64,000 bases of DNA from Symbiodinium natans (taxonomy: Eukaryota; Sar; Dinophyceae; Suessiales; Symbiodiniaceae). Position 1 is the stretch's first letter. The number at the start of each line of letters is the position of its first letter. Under the pieces are notes generated by a model. That model saw nothing but the letters and a program-made list of their open reading frames with translations. It ran no database searches and was not told the DNA's origin. A program made the position numbers and the translations under genes. Location of the stretch: assembly GCA_905221605.1 (NCBI GenBank), contig CAJNDS010000399.1, positions 1 to 64,000 of the forward strand, written 5' to 3'. Shown here piece by piece: positions 10,378 through 22,512 of this stretch.

Positions 10378-12872
10378 TTATAAATCTGACAGCATATGTT
10401 CAAGATACGGTTGAAGGTCATCATGGACGTCAGCGCCGATGCCCTCGTGAACCGACATGATGTTCTTCTTGTGCGTCCTGCAAAAGAAAGGAATGGATAA
10501 AGAAACTTACCTTAACCAATTTAATCATGTATGTCACTCCTCGTCAGGCGTCCATCAGAATCGACGAACCCTATACAGAACATGACATGTCATTGTCGCA
10601 AATCTGCAATATATTAATTGACGTAAGATGCCAACAGCTTCTTGCGCGACGACGGCGTCCGTCTTGCTGTGTCCTGATATAGTCTAAAGTTTGTATACAC
10701 AAAATAGAATAAGTACAATAACAATATTTAACATCAGGCCGGTACATGTCGTTGGCTTCGCAATCGATTGCCCTGTGCTGAGGAGTATACCTTGAAAAAG
10801 CAACAATATAAATAAGTTATCATTTCTATTGTTAATTTACTTTTATAAATCTGGCAAAACATAAAGCTCGGGTACCCTTTCAAAAACTCTGCGGGTGTGA
10901 TCACGGCGTCAGACGTCCTCAGCACACTCATACACAGAATAAACACATATTATTTTGTCAGAAGCTGTTGTATGTGTTCAGTCAAGGCACACGTCGGTTC
11001 GCCAGCGAGGGACACGCACCGCAGGTCCTCTTTGTTTTTTTTTATTTGTTTTTTTATAATATTATATTTTTGCTGAGCGGCGACTCGTAGAAGATGAGAA
11101 GGTCGGCGGCTCGGAGTCACTGCTCAACCTTATCTTTATTCTGGAGACAAGATTTTAAAAAGAAATAAGTAACACAGCTTAGACGCCCATCTTCATCCAT
11201 CAACCACCGCATTTTTGACCAGCGCATAGTCGAAGACCTTGGAGTTAAGTTTTTATGCAAGGAGCCGCACGTGTATACGTTTGTCACATTAAAAGCTTTT
11301 GTGCTTCCGAAAGACATATGCTTCTCAATGCACCTGAGCACACTCCACATGCTCTGATAGCTTGTCCCTTGTTTGTATTAAACCTTCGCTATGTCTGCCT
11401 GAGGTCTGAACGCAGTCGTATAAGCTTCAGCTCCACCAAAAACAATAGTACACTGGTCGCGTGAAAATTCATCCAAGTATCCTTGTACGAATTTCGTTGA
11501 TTTGGCGCAAGCTGCTTGAGCTTAAACATTGCGAGCAAGTAACAGAAAATACTTTCGCTATTACCCCAGACGGTTAGCGTCACATACGATGCTCTTGAGC
11601 TTGATTTAGGAGCAGACGGCTTCTGTCTTTTTCTGCGATGGACTAGTTCATGTGCGCAAGATGTCGGGAGACGCCGTGCGAGTCACCTCAGATCCATAAC
11701 ACATGAAAGGATTCTGTAGCATACATGAGTCGTTCACAAGCTAGAGTGTGTCACTGTTACATACTAATGAAAATAAAAATAAAGAAACTGATTTTTTGAC
11801 TACATATGTATTTTATTCACTTCTACTACATTTCCCACAGGAACCCGACGAGTCTGAGCTTGTTGCGCCAAAGTTCATGACGAGAAGAGATATTCCTGCA
11901 GCAGTATTTATACTTCTCGCTAACTCCCACAAAGCACGCGTCCTTCGTCTCAAGTATGCCGCCGTCGTAGATTTGACGACCTCCGCACGAGCTTCATTAG
12001 CACTTCTAAACAACACAACACTGTTAAGTCGGGCTGCGTTGGGTGCATTCGACTTGCTTCCAGCCGTACGCAGAAGCCGCAGATGAACCTTACTATGAGC
12101 TCGTAGCTGTGACTTGCTTGTAAAGTTACATAAGCAAGCACTTAAGTGTACTAAAAAGATCTGAGGCATCATCATGGACTGGGCGAAGGCACTTCGCCCT
12201 GGAGCGCCCTGCATTACACGAATGAAAATAAGAGAGTGCGCGTTCAGTCAGAGTCTTCTGCACTGCCTTCATCACACCGTCAGACCGTGGCACACGGCGG
12301 GTGCATTTCTCGCAGGTCGTGAGGACGTCGGCGTGGTTAAGTTGATGCCTTACACAAATGAGCATCTGAAAAGCATTAATTACACTTGTTTATTAAAACT
12401 ACACTCTTAAGCGAATGACCAGAGCTCCTTGAGCTCGCGGTACGACTGCACAACGGTCACCTGGCGACACTCAGACATAGTTTTAAATATAAATATACGA
12501 TGATATTGGTTGCCATTGGCCTTTGTTTCACCGAAAGTGACCTTCTTGTCCTTCTTCTTCAGGACCGGCTTGACCTGCAACGTATACGGTTACTACTGTA
12601 TGTAAGCAGCAAAGTACGCATCGCCTCCGGAGTCGCAGAAGAAGCCGCCTCGCCGACAAATGAATCTTTAAAAAAAAACTGCAGGTGAATTTATTCGGCG
12701 CCTTCTCTCCGTCTCGAAGACGTTTCTGGAATTCCCAGGCCATGTACTATCTAACTTAATATATATACATATGCTCATATACATATACAATTATCAGGCA
12801 AACTAAGAGCGTGGCCATCGCCCGGACATTTTTGCTCCATTTGGTGTGCGGGGACGGCTTGTTCTTGCCCAT
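10378..12872 (-). CDS. Candidate multi-exon gene with short exons and AT-rich introns, function unknown
   Basis: GC-richer islands alternate with AT-rich DNA, and on the minus strand the islands read as exons. The first has an ATG at 12872, eight bases after a CTGCAG acceptor-like site, and runs 23 codons (starting MGKNKPSPHTKW) to a GT donor at 12803. Later islands near 12660-12600, 12575-12500, 12340-12230, 12210-12170 and 11985-11900 are preceded by AG and open in one frame. The last, 10477-10378, follows TTTTGCAG and ends at TAA. No domain is recognised; a CEKC pair in the island near 12310 could bind metal. Exon joins are inferred and some islands between 11650 and 10500 may belong too. 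Confidence 0.35.
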
Positions 12873-13587
12873 TTTCCCTGCAGAGAAAAGGTGGAGTAGG
12901 TACATTCATTATGCATTAGCTAAGCAGAACAAAGAGACAAGCCTTCGGCGTATAGGAGAACCGCGCGGAAAATAATTACGAGATCGTCTTGAGCATAAAG
13001 CTCATGATTCATGCATTCGCTCTTGACATACCATCTAGACTGTGCACATAAACGGATGACGTAACACATTTAAACACTTCAGGAGAGACAACCTTCATCC
13101 ACATGCAAAGCACAGAGCTTGTTCTAATCTGCTCGATATTATGAACTTCCTAACGGCTTTTAGTCTCAAAGTTCAGAGCATTCTAAATTCTGAACATGAA
13201 AACTTCAACTTTAAATCCTAAACCCTACACCTCAAACCTTAAGCACTAAACCATACCTTTAAAAATATATTCTCTTTTGTTTATGTTTTGAGCAATATCT
13301 GAAGTAAAGAATCATTGCATTTACCTCACGTACTGACATAAGCATATTTTGTATTTCTCACTGCTTAAAGGTTTAAAGTTTAGGGTTCAAGGTTCAAGGC
13401 GGTGGCTTTAAGGCTGGAGGTCTAGGTGTGAAAGAGTTCAAGCAAGCTACACCTCAGAGAAAACATGACTGTCTGGAAGTGAGAGCACACAAAGCCTTTT
13501 CCACACCTTCTGAAAATCCTCACGCCGGCTTCCATTCGGGCGTTCCCGCACCTTACAGGCAAGGGTTAGCTTGTAGTTGAACACGTG
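12873..13587. other. AT-rich intergenic sequence with telomere-type motifs
   Basis: CCCTAAA/TTTAGGG-like motifs lie near 13205-13255 and 13370-13400. On the minus strand 13590-13447 is an open stretch of about 48 codons with mixed amino acids ending in TAG, adjoining the AAC repeat; it may be the last exon of a gene now invaded by the repeat, but nothing identifies it. Confidence 0.35.
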
Positions 13588-13831
13588 ATTTGTGCGGCCA
13601 TAAAAAAAGAAAACGGCCACGACAGCCACAACGACAACAACGATCAACACGACCATCGTCATCACAGTCGTCACGAACACCACCACGAGCAGAAACACTA
13701 CTACCACCACCACGAGAACAATAACAACAACCGCAACAACGACGACCACGACGGCAACTGCAACGACTATATCTACAAAACGCGACAACCGCCAGCACCA
13801 CCACCACCGCCACAGACCAAAAAAAAACGGC

Positions 13832-13908
<77 letters not shown>

Positions 13909-14109
13909 CGACAACAACGACAACAAGAACAACAACGACGACAACAACAACAAGAAAAAGAACCACAACAACCACGACGACAATAACCGTAACCACAGCA
14001 ACAAGAACAACAACGAGGACGACAACAACCATAACCACAACAACAAGAACAAGAACGACAACCACGACGACAACAACCATAACCACAACAACAAGAACAA
14101 CAAAAAATA

Positions 14110-14140
<31 letters not shown>

Positions 14141-14255
14141 GAAGAATGACAACAACCACGACGACAACAACCATAACCACAACAACAAGAACAACAGCCA
14201 CGACGACAACAACCATAACCACAACAACCGTAACCACGGCAACAACAACCAAAAA

Positions 14256-14303
<48 letters not shown>

Positions 14304-14460
14304 CGACAACAACGACAACAAGAACAACAACGACGACAACAACAACAAGAAAAAGAACGACAACAACCACGACGACAATAACCGTAACCACAGCAACAAG
14401 AACAACAACGAGGACGACAACAACCATAACCACAACAACAAGAACAACAACAACAACAGC

Positions 14461-14513
<53 letters not shown>

Positions 14514-14772
14514 CGACAACGACAACAACAACAACAACAGCAACAACAACAAGAAGAAGAACGACAACAACCACGACGACACCAACCATAACCACAACAA
14601 CAAGAACAACAACCACGACGACAACAACCATAACCACAACAACAAGAACAACAACCATGATGACAACAACGACAACAACAACACCCGCGACGACAACAAC
14701 GACAACAACCAGGAAGACAACAACCATAACCACAGCAAAAAGAACAATACCCACGACGATAACAACGAAAAA

Positions 14773-14805
<33 letters not shown>

Positions 14806-14900
14806 CCACAATAACCACAACAACCACAACCACAGCAACCACAACAACCACAACAACCACAACAACAACAACCACAACAACAACAACAACAACAACAACC

Positions 14901-14966
<66 letters not shown>

Positions 14967-15005
14967 CCAAAAAGCAACAACAACCACAACAACAACAACA
15001 ACAGC

Positions 15006-15066
<61 letters not shown>

Positions 15067-15102
15067 CCAAAAAGCAACAACAACCACAATAACAACAACA
15101 GC

Positions 15103-15152
<50 letters not shown>

Positions 15153-15413
15153 GAACAACAACCACGACGACAACAACCATAACCTCAACAACAAGAACAA
15201 CAACCACGACGACAACAACCATAACCACAACAACAAGAACAACAACCGTGATGACAACAACCATAACCACAACAACAAGAACAACAACCGTGATGACAAC
15301 AACGACAACAACAACACCCGCGACGACAACAACAACAATAACCAGGAAGACAACAACCATAACCACAACAAAAAGAACAATAACCACGACGATAACAACG
15401 AAAAAACAACAGC

Positions 15414-15489
<76 letters not shown>

Positions 15490-15490
15490 G
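13588..15490. repeat. AAC trinucleotide repeat field, about 1.9 kb
   Basis: Almost the whole stretch is made of AAC/CAA triplets with interspersed ACG, CCA and AAG triplets. Pure runs lie at about 13830-13910, 14255-14300, 14460-14510, 14890-15060 and 15415-15488. Between them a longer, partly conserved block recurs, with the order AACAACCACGACGACAAC, AACCATAACCAC, AACAAGAAC, so there is a higher-order repeat. The long open frames on both strands (poly-Q/N/T forward, poly-V/L/C reverse) follow from the triplet repeat and are not genes. Confidence 0.95.
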
Positions 15491-15589
15491 ACCGTGAGTT
15501 AACCTTTTCCTGTAAAATTCAACACACAGTGCTGTAAATATAATATGAAAACCATCACACAAACAAATATAAACTCTATAGCATTAGAC

Positions 15590-15755
15590 ACAGTGGACCG
15601 ATAACAGTCCCACCGTGTCTAAATATGGAGTTGGCGAGATATATTGAAACAAAGAATGGGGGGAGACGGCGGACCGATAACAGTACCACCGTGTTCGGGG
15701 ACCGATGTCAGTACCCCGCTTTCCCGAAGGCCGATAGCAGCACTCCGAGTTAATG
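15590..15755. repeat. Four degenerate ~25-base repeats, GGACCGATAACAGT family
   Basis: The motif GGACCGATAACAGT followed by YCCACCGTGT occurs at about 15595 and 15671; diverged copies follow near 15698 (GGACCGATGTCAGT) and 15729 (GGCCGATAGCAGC). The first copy lies in a small inverted repeat, GACACAGTGG with CCACCGTGTC. Confidence 0.7.
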
Positions 15756-15964
15756 CACAACGATGAGAAAGCATTATTATAATTATTGCCTCTATGACTA
15801 TATTATTGAAAATGCTCTTTATACTACCTTTCATTTGTTATTGATGTCAGATTAAATCATGTTCCGGTCTGTAGGAGATGTTACTCCTAGATGCCTTGAA
15901 CCCTGACTTGTACCGATGATATCTTGGTTGTTGCGTGGAAGCATCTTACGAAAGACGCACAACC

Positions 15965-16094
15965 ATCTTCTCCTTAAAAACCCTGAACCCTGAACCCCAA
16001 ACCCTAAACCTTATAGTCACTCTTCTGAGTGTGTCCGTTCGCGGCAGCATTACCTCTGAGGCTTCCAATCCTGCCATTAAGGTTTAGGGTTTAA
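15965..16094. repeat. Interstitial telomere-type motifs flanking unique sequence
   Basis: A short CCCTAAA-type run lies at about 15979-16008 and a TTTAGGG-type run at about 16078-16094, leading into the satellite that follows. Confidence 0.7.
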
Positions 16095-17550
16095 GGCTTC
16101 GGGTTTAGAGTTTAGGGTCTTGAACAACTTAGCTTCGAAACCCTAAACCCTATCCCCTTGACTAGAAATAAAGTCAGTGGACCCTTCGCTTGCGCAAGCC
16201 ATCAGCTCAGCCTCTAAAAGGCAAGCTTCGGCCGATGTCAAAGCCGAAGAACCAGAACTCAGTAATGAGATGTGTTCATGTCCCGATTTAAGGTTTAGGG
16301 TTTAGGGTTTAAGGTTTAAGGTTTAAGGTTTAGGGTTTAGGGTTTAAGGTTTTGGGTTTAGGGTTTAGGGCTAGGGCTAAGGGGTTTGGGGATTAAGGCT
16401 TCGGGTTTAGAGTTTAGGGTCTTGAACAACTTAGCTTCGAAACCCTAAACCCTATCCCCTTGACTAGAAATAAAGTCAGTGGACCCTTCGCTTGCGCAAG
16501 CCATCAGCTCAGCCTCTAAAAGGCAAGCTTCGGCCGATGTCAAAACCGAAGAACCACAACTCAGTAATGAGATGTGTTCATGTCCCGATTTAAGGTTTAG
16601 GGTTTAGGGTTTAAGGTTTAGGGTTTAGGGTTTAGGGTTTAAGGCTTAGGGTTTAGGGTTTAGGGCTAGGGCTAAGGGGTTTAGGGTTTAAGGCTTCGGG
16701 TTTAGAGTTTAGGGTCTTGAACAACTTAGCTTCGAAACCCTAAACCCTATCCCCTTGACTAGAAATAAAGTCAGTGGACCCTTCGCTTGCGCAAGCCATC
16801 AGCTCAGCCTCTAAAAGGCAAGCTTCGGCCGATGTCAAAACCGAAGAACCACAACTCAGTAATGAGATGTGTTCATGTCCCGATTTAAGGTTTAGGGTTT
16901 AGGGTTTAAGGTTTAGGGTTTAGGGTTTAAGGTTTAGGGTTTAGGGTTTAGGGCTAGGGCTAAGGGGTCTAGGGTTTAAGGCTTCGGGTTTAGAGTTTAG
17001 GGTCTTGAACAACTTAGCTTCGAAACCCTAAACCCTATCCCCTTGACTAGAAATAAAGTCAGTGGACCCTTCGCTTGCGCAAGCCATCAGCTCAGCCTCT
17101 AAAAGGCAAGCTTCGGCCGATGCCAAAACCGAAGAACCACAACTCAGTAATGAGATGTGTTCATGTCCCGATTTAAGGTTTAGGGTTTAGGGTTGAAGGT
17201 TTAAGGTTTAGGGTTTAGGGTTTAAGGTTTAGGGTTTAGGGTTTAGGGCTAGGGCTAAGGGGTTTGGGGTTTAAGGCTTCGGGTTTAGAGTTTAGGGTCT
17301 TGAACAACTTAGCTTCGAAACCCTAAACCCTATCCCCTTGACTAGAAATAAAGTCAGTGGACCCTTCGCTTGCGCAAGCCATCAGCTCAGCCTCTAAAAG
17401 GCAAGCTTCGGCCGATGTCAAAACCGAATAACCACAACTCAGTAATGAGATGTGTTCATGTCCCGATTTAAGGTTTAGGGTTTAGGGTTTAGGGTTTAAG
17501 GTTTAGGGTTTAAGGTTTAGGGTTTAGGGCTAGGGCTAAGGGTTTAGGAT
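16095..17550. repeat. Satellite, five copies of a 288-302 bp unit with telomere motifs
   Basis: Units start at about 16095, 16397, 16692, 16980 and 17275. Each holds, in order, a GGCTTCGGGTTTAGAG start, a short CCCTAAACCCTA stretch, a conserved unique core of about 150 bases with a CGCTTGCGCAAGC near-palindrome and an AAGCTT site, and a variable TTTAGGG/TTAAGG run. Each unit thus carries telomere-type repeats in both orientations around a unique core. Unit length differs because the telomere-type run varies. Confidence 0.93.
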
Positions 17551-17619
17551 TCAAGAAATAGAAGCCCAGACACCTAGAACTGTAAACCCCGCATAGCGCT
17601 AAGCTGAAAACCTACATAT

Positions 17620-19395
17620 AGTCATATACACTCTTTTAATATTTAGGAAGCAAACAAATTTAAATAATTAAAATAACTAAATTATTCGAATTAATTGAAT
17701 TCTGGTGCCTCCTCAAGAATTTACATAATTCTATGATTTTAATTTCTTTAATATTGTAGCCTTAGCCAGACAATTTAAATAATTTAATCAAATAATTCAA
17801 TTAATTGAATTATTTGTATTCTGGGAGAGGCCCCAGAATTCAATTAATTCAATTAATTGAATTATTTGAATTCTGGGGCCTCGCCCAGAATTCAATTAAT
17901 TCAATTAATTGAATTATTTGAATTCTAGGGGAGGCCCCAGAATTCAATTAATTCAATTATTTTAATTCCTTTGATCCCGGGCCTCAGCCAAACCATTTAA
18001 ATAATTCAATTAATTCAATTAATTCAATTAATTCAATTAATTCAATTAATTAAATTATTTGTATTCTGGGGGAGGCCCCAGAATTCAATTAATTCAATTA
18101 ATTTAATTAATTGTATTCTGGGAGAGGCCCCAGAATTCAATTAATTCAATTAATTTAATTAATTGTATTCTGGGAGAGGCCCCAGAATTCAATTAATTCA
18201 ACTAATTGAATTATTTGAATTCTGGGGGAGGCCCCAGAATTCAATTAATTCAATTAATTTAATTAATTGTATTCTGGGGAGGGCCAGAATTCAAAGAATT
18301 CAATTAATTGAATTAATTGAATTCTGGGGGAGGCCCCAGAATTCAATTTTTAATTAATTGAATTAATTAAATTAATTGAATTAATTGAATTATTCAATTG
18401 GTCTGGCTCAGGGCCAGAGATTCAAAGAATTCAATTAATTGAATTAATTGAATTCTGGGGGAGGCCCCAGAATTCAATTAATTCAATTATTTTAATTCCT
18501 TTGATCCCGGGCCTCAGCCAAACCATTTAAATAATTCAATTAATTCAATTAATTCAATTAATTCAATTAATTAAATTATTTGTATTCTGGGTGAGGCCCC
18601 AGAATTCAATTAATTCAATTAATTTAATTAATTGTATTCTGGGAGAGGCCCCAGAATTCAATTAATTCAATTAATTGAATTATTTGAATTCTGGGGGAGG
18701 CCCCAGAATTCAATTAATTCAATTAATTGAATTAATTGAATGAATTGAATTAATTGAATTAATTGAATTATTCAATTGGTCTGGCTCAGGGCCAGAGATT
18801 CAAAGAATTCAATTAATTGAATTAATTGAATTCTGGGGGTGGCCCCAGAATTCAATTAATTCAATTATTTTAATTCCTTTGATCCCGGGCCTCAGCCAAA
18901 CCATTTAAATAATTCAATTAATTCAATTAATTCAATTAATTCAATTAATGAAATTATTTGTATTCTGGGGGAGGCCCCAGAATTCAATTAATTCAATTAA
19001 TTTAATTAATTGTATTCTGGGAGAGGCCCCAGAATTCAATTAATTCAATTAATTGAATTATTTGAATTCTGGGGGAGGCCCCAGAATTCAATTAATTCAA
19101 TTAATTGAATTAATTGAATTAATTGAATTAATTGAATTATTCAATTGGTCTGGCTCAAGGTCAGAGATTCAAAGAATTGAATTAATTGAATTAATTGAAT
19201 TCTGGGGGGGGCCCCAGAATTCAAATAATTCAATTAATTGAATTAATTGAATTCTGGGGCCCCCCCCAGAATACAATTAATTCAATTAATTAAATTATTT
19301 GAATTCTGGATATCCCCCAAGAATTCAATTAATTCAATTGATTCAATTATTTAAATTTGTTTGCTTCCATAAATATTAAAAGAGTGTAAATGACT
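17620..19395. repeat. Palindrome array (GAATTC/AATTAATT units) with ~65-base inverted ends
   Basis: The interior is a series of near-perfect palindromes: AATTAATTGAATT runs around a core that starts GAATTCTGGGG and ends CCCCAGAATTC, with longer units containing GGTCTGGCTCAGGGCCAGA. The outer edges match in opposite orientation: left 17620-17675 (AGTCAT, ACACTCTTTTAATATTTA, GCAAACAAATTTAAATAATT) and right 19340-19395, with one base inserted. Such an organisation fits a non-coding fold-back element. No protein is encoded; open frames through the array are artefacts. Confidence 0.85.
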
Positions 19396-19511
19396 CTTAT
19401 ATTTGATATATAAAAGAAAACCAGTGGCAACATAGTACATAAAGGTCCCTCTCATCATATATATATATTGTATCTGCTCACCCCCCCCCCCATGATCTAA
19501 CGCGGGGGGGT

Positions 19512-19545
<34 letters not shown>

Positions 19546-20203
19546 TTGCATGCACAGTAGTATGCTATACAAAGTTGGCGAAGTCATAAAAATGATACAA
19601 ATAGTAATAATAATATTAAATAATAATAAGAAAAGTAATCGTCATAATCCTAATTATGATGCTAGCAATACTAATTTCAAGAATACACATAATAATGATA
19701 GTAATAATAATAGTCGTATTCATAATCATAAGAAGAAGAATCAAAATAATTATAATACTCTAAACAGTGGTAACAATAGCAATAGTTATAAAAAGAAGAA
19801 GAATGGTAGTATAAATAATTCATATTATTATTCTTCTTCTAGTAATACCCGTAAACTAATAAGAAGCAGAAGAAGAAGAGTAATGATAATAATAGTAGTA
19901 AGAATAGTAACAATATAAACGAGAATACTAAGAAAAATAGGAATAATATGAACTATGGAAATACAAGTAATAATCGAAATAATAATAACCACAAGAATAA
20001 GAACAAAAAATAATAGTTGTAACAATAACAAGAATAGCAACAGCAATAATATCAATTCCAAAAAATATTAATATTATTAATAATAATAGTAATAATCGTA
20101 ATAACAATATTAAGCATAGGAACGATAAGCATAATAAGAATAATGATGATGATGACAATAGTAATATTAGTAGTCATAAAGAATAATAGTAGTAATATTG
20201 ATG

Positions 20204-20271
<68 letters not shown>

Positions 20272-20272
20272 G

Positions 20273-20329
<57 letters not shown>

Positions 20330-20580
20330 AACTACTAATACTCATATTAGTAGTCATAATGGTAATAGCAATAATGATAATGATGATGATAATTGTAAAC
20401 GCTTGCGCGCGCCGCCTCGGCAGCCGGGCCGGCCCCAGGCAGGAAAGGAGGAAAGAGAGTTTCACCAGACAAGGGCGGGGTTAGGGGGGGGGTGGGGCGG
20501 GGGGGGGGGTGGGGGGGGGTGGGGGGGGGGGGGGGAGGGGGGGGGGGGGGGGGGTGGGGGGAAAAATATGTAAAAGGGGG
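19396..20580. repeat. Low-complexity block: poly-G, AAT-rich and ACT triplet repeats
   Basis: A G-rich run lies at about 19502-19543, AAT/AAG-rich sequence at about 19600-20190, an almost pure ACT triplet run at 20203-20330, and a G-rich run with scattered T/A/C at 20478-20570. No gene is supported. Confidence 0.9.
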
Positions 20581-21271
20581 TTTCACAGGCTAAGGCTTCA
20601 GGGTTATATCGCTACCCACTTGCCCCCCAGCTCTGCTTTTTCTTGACCCTGCCCCCTTATTTAGTTCTATGTTCTTTCGCTACCTGTTGCATTTCCTAAG
20701 CCCAGTTTCCCCGTATTTCCCGCCGAATTTTTAGCCCCAACTTTTTACCATCCCCTCATTCGTTTTCTCTCGTTTCCCGCCTTATCCATTATCCATAGGG
20801 GATTCTAAGGACAAGCTACCTCATTCATTCCGCAAAACCTACAAATAACAACACCCCTAAAATTTAATCTATCCACCTTATGCGTTCCTATATTCTTAAA
20901 GTCCTTCCCATATCATTGTTTGAATGTTTGTTGTTGTTATGATTTATAGCAACAATAAACCTAATTTCTTCCCCATATCTCCCCCTTCTTCGTTTCAGTC
21001 TTTTCCCAACTTCTCAAGCTTCTGGGGCTTCCCGTGTTATAGTTAGTCCTTTTGGTAAAGGTTTCATATTTGAAGAAGACGCTCAACGACTACAACAACT
21101 TCGAAGAGGCACGTCTGGCATGTCTTAACGTTTCAGTCAGTCGATGCTTTCAGTTCTGACATTGACAAGCAACTCGTGAGCATGAGCACATTTGCTTTAC
21201 AATGGTAGCAATTCGGCTTTCAAAGCACAATCCCCGCATTCTTTCGTTCGCTTTGCTTCTACCACTTGAGC
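20581..21271. other. Upstream region of the ubiquitin-like gene
   Basis: Base composition returns to about even GC after 20590. No coding stretch is evident. The promoter and any trans-splice acceptor of the gene starting at 21272 should lie here. Confidence 0.4.
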
Positions 21272-22459
21272 ATGGCGACTTTGTCCGAGATTGTCCCCGA
21301 GCTTTCCATGAGTGCTTCCGCGGGCGGCAGTGGTGATGACCCAGAAGACCAGAAGAACCCAATTCCTACCATTTCCCCCGATGTCACTGACGACGAGGAG
21401 AGCGACGACTTCAACACAGACGAGGAGAATGCACTCACCAAGGCAGTGAAGGAGATGAGCCTCGATGAGAAGGAGACCTTGAAAAAACGCTACGACAAGC
21501 AGATGGAGACGTTGAAGGCAAAGCAGACCATCGTCAGCATGGAGCTTCGCAAGCACCTTCGCGAGATTAAGAAGGAGGAGACCAAAGAGAGGAAGGAGCA
21601 GAAAATCGAGGAGAAGAAGGCGAAGACGAAGGAGAGCCGTGAGGCAAAGGTGACGGTGAACATCGTGTTTCAGGGGCGGACATACTCCATCAGCATTTCG
21701 TTGATGCGTGGCATTGGTCACCTTCGCGACCGCTTCTTTGAGGATGCCGCGATTTCCCAAAAGCAGGGCAAAGACATCATGTTCACCTTCGACAACGTGA
21801 ATCTCTTTGAGACCTACCATGCTCGCAAGAGTTTGCGAGAGGTTGGTATCGTGGACGGCTCGGTGGTCTATGCTTCGATTCGGGGAGTTGGGGGAGGCTT
21901 CCGTCGAACCATCAAGTCGCATCTGAAACCAGATGCTGCGAAGGCGGCTTTGAAAGAGAAAATCAACGATGACTACAAGGTTGTCTTTACGCCCACGTGT
22001 GACTTCCCCGAGAGCTTCCAGACCTACCTCACTGAGATGCGTCAGTCCATGGCAGAGATAAAGTTGTTGCAGTCCAATGTGAACTTCCCGCTCATCGAGT
22101 TGGCGTTGAAACAGTTGTCGGTGGAGAACCTCCAGTTGCTCCTTGACATTCTGAAGGTTTCGGAAGGCAAGCGTAGAGGCACAAGCGAGGAGAGGCTTCA
22201 CAGAGCCTTGTCCATTGTCTTCCCGAAGATGTGCTCAATGGGTGATTGCATCAAGGCTATCGAGGCATTGCAGGGGGACATGACAATCCAACTGTTCGAG
22301 ATGTTCATCGACCACTATGGCTTCTTCAGGAACGGGGAAATGGTCATCAATGCTGTCGGCTTCATGGAAGACGTCAAGAAAGAGCTTATCAAACGTGAAA
22401 TCTCAACCCCAGCAGATGAGCACTTCAAGACCAACGATGCTTCGTGTGTCGCGTTCTGA
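21272..22459 (+). CDS. Single-exon protein with an internal ubiquitin-like domain
   Basis: 395 codons, no intron, GC-richer than the surrounding repeats. Residues 1-55 are acidic and Ser/Asp-rich. Residues 56-125 are a Lys/Glu-rich coiled coil. Residues about 128-208 resemble a ubiquitin-like fold: a beta hairpin (VTVNIVFQGRTYSISI), a helix with LRDRFFED, an IMFTF strand, and a terminal strand GIVDGSVVYASIRGVGGG that ends in a Gly run as in ubiquitin. The rest is a mostly helical, unrecognised region ending in CVAF, which fits a CaaX prenylation box. The ATG at 21272 is the first in frame. Function is not known; similar Gly-ended ubiquitin-like proteins occur as multicopy genes in dinoflagellates, which I recall but cannot check here. 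A minisatellite starts 50 bases after the stop. Confidence 0.8.
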   Translation: MATLSEIVPELSMSASAGGSGDDPEDQKNPIPTISPDVTDDEESDDFNTDEENALTKAVKEMSLDEKETLKKRYDKQMETLKAKQTIVSMELRKHLREIKKEETKERKEQKIEEKKAKTKESREAKVTVNIVFQGRTYSISISLMRGIGHLRDRFFEDAAISQKQGKDIMFTFDNVNLFETYHARKSLREVGIVDGSVVYASIRGVGGGFRRTIKSHLKPDAAKAALKEKINDDYKVVFTPTCDFPESFQTYLTEMRQSMAEIKLLQSNVNFPLIELALKQLSVENLQLLLDILKVSEGKRRGTSEERLHRALSIVFPKMCSMGDCIKAIEALQGDMTIQLFEMFIDHYGFFRNGEMVINAVGFMEDVKKELIKREISTPADEHFKTNDASCVAF

Positions 22460-22512
22460 GCGCGTAGTTCCCTTTACGCGATTTCGCCACCGTTGCCAGT
22501 CAGACCACCCGA

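Noticed and set aside
13447-15502. Very long open frames (up to about 650 codons) on both strands
   Set aside because: They are poly-Val/Leu/Cys or poly-Gln/Asn/Thr read through AAC triplets; several frames are open at once, as expected for a stop-free triplet repeat.
16270-17540. True chromosome end (telomere)
   Set aside because: TTTAGGG runs are short, degenerate, in both orientations and inside satellite units with unique DNA on each side, so they are interstitial.
18163-19241. Open frames rich in Asn-Ser-Ile-Leu
   Set aside because: They follow the GAATTC/AATTAATT palindrome units and have no independent support; the same applies to frames at 34422-35833.
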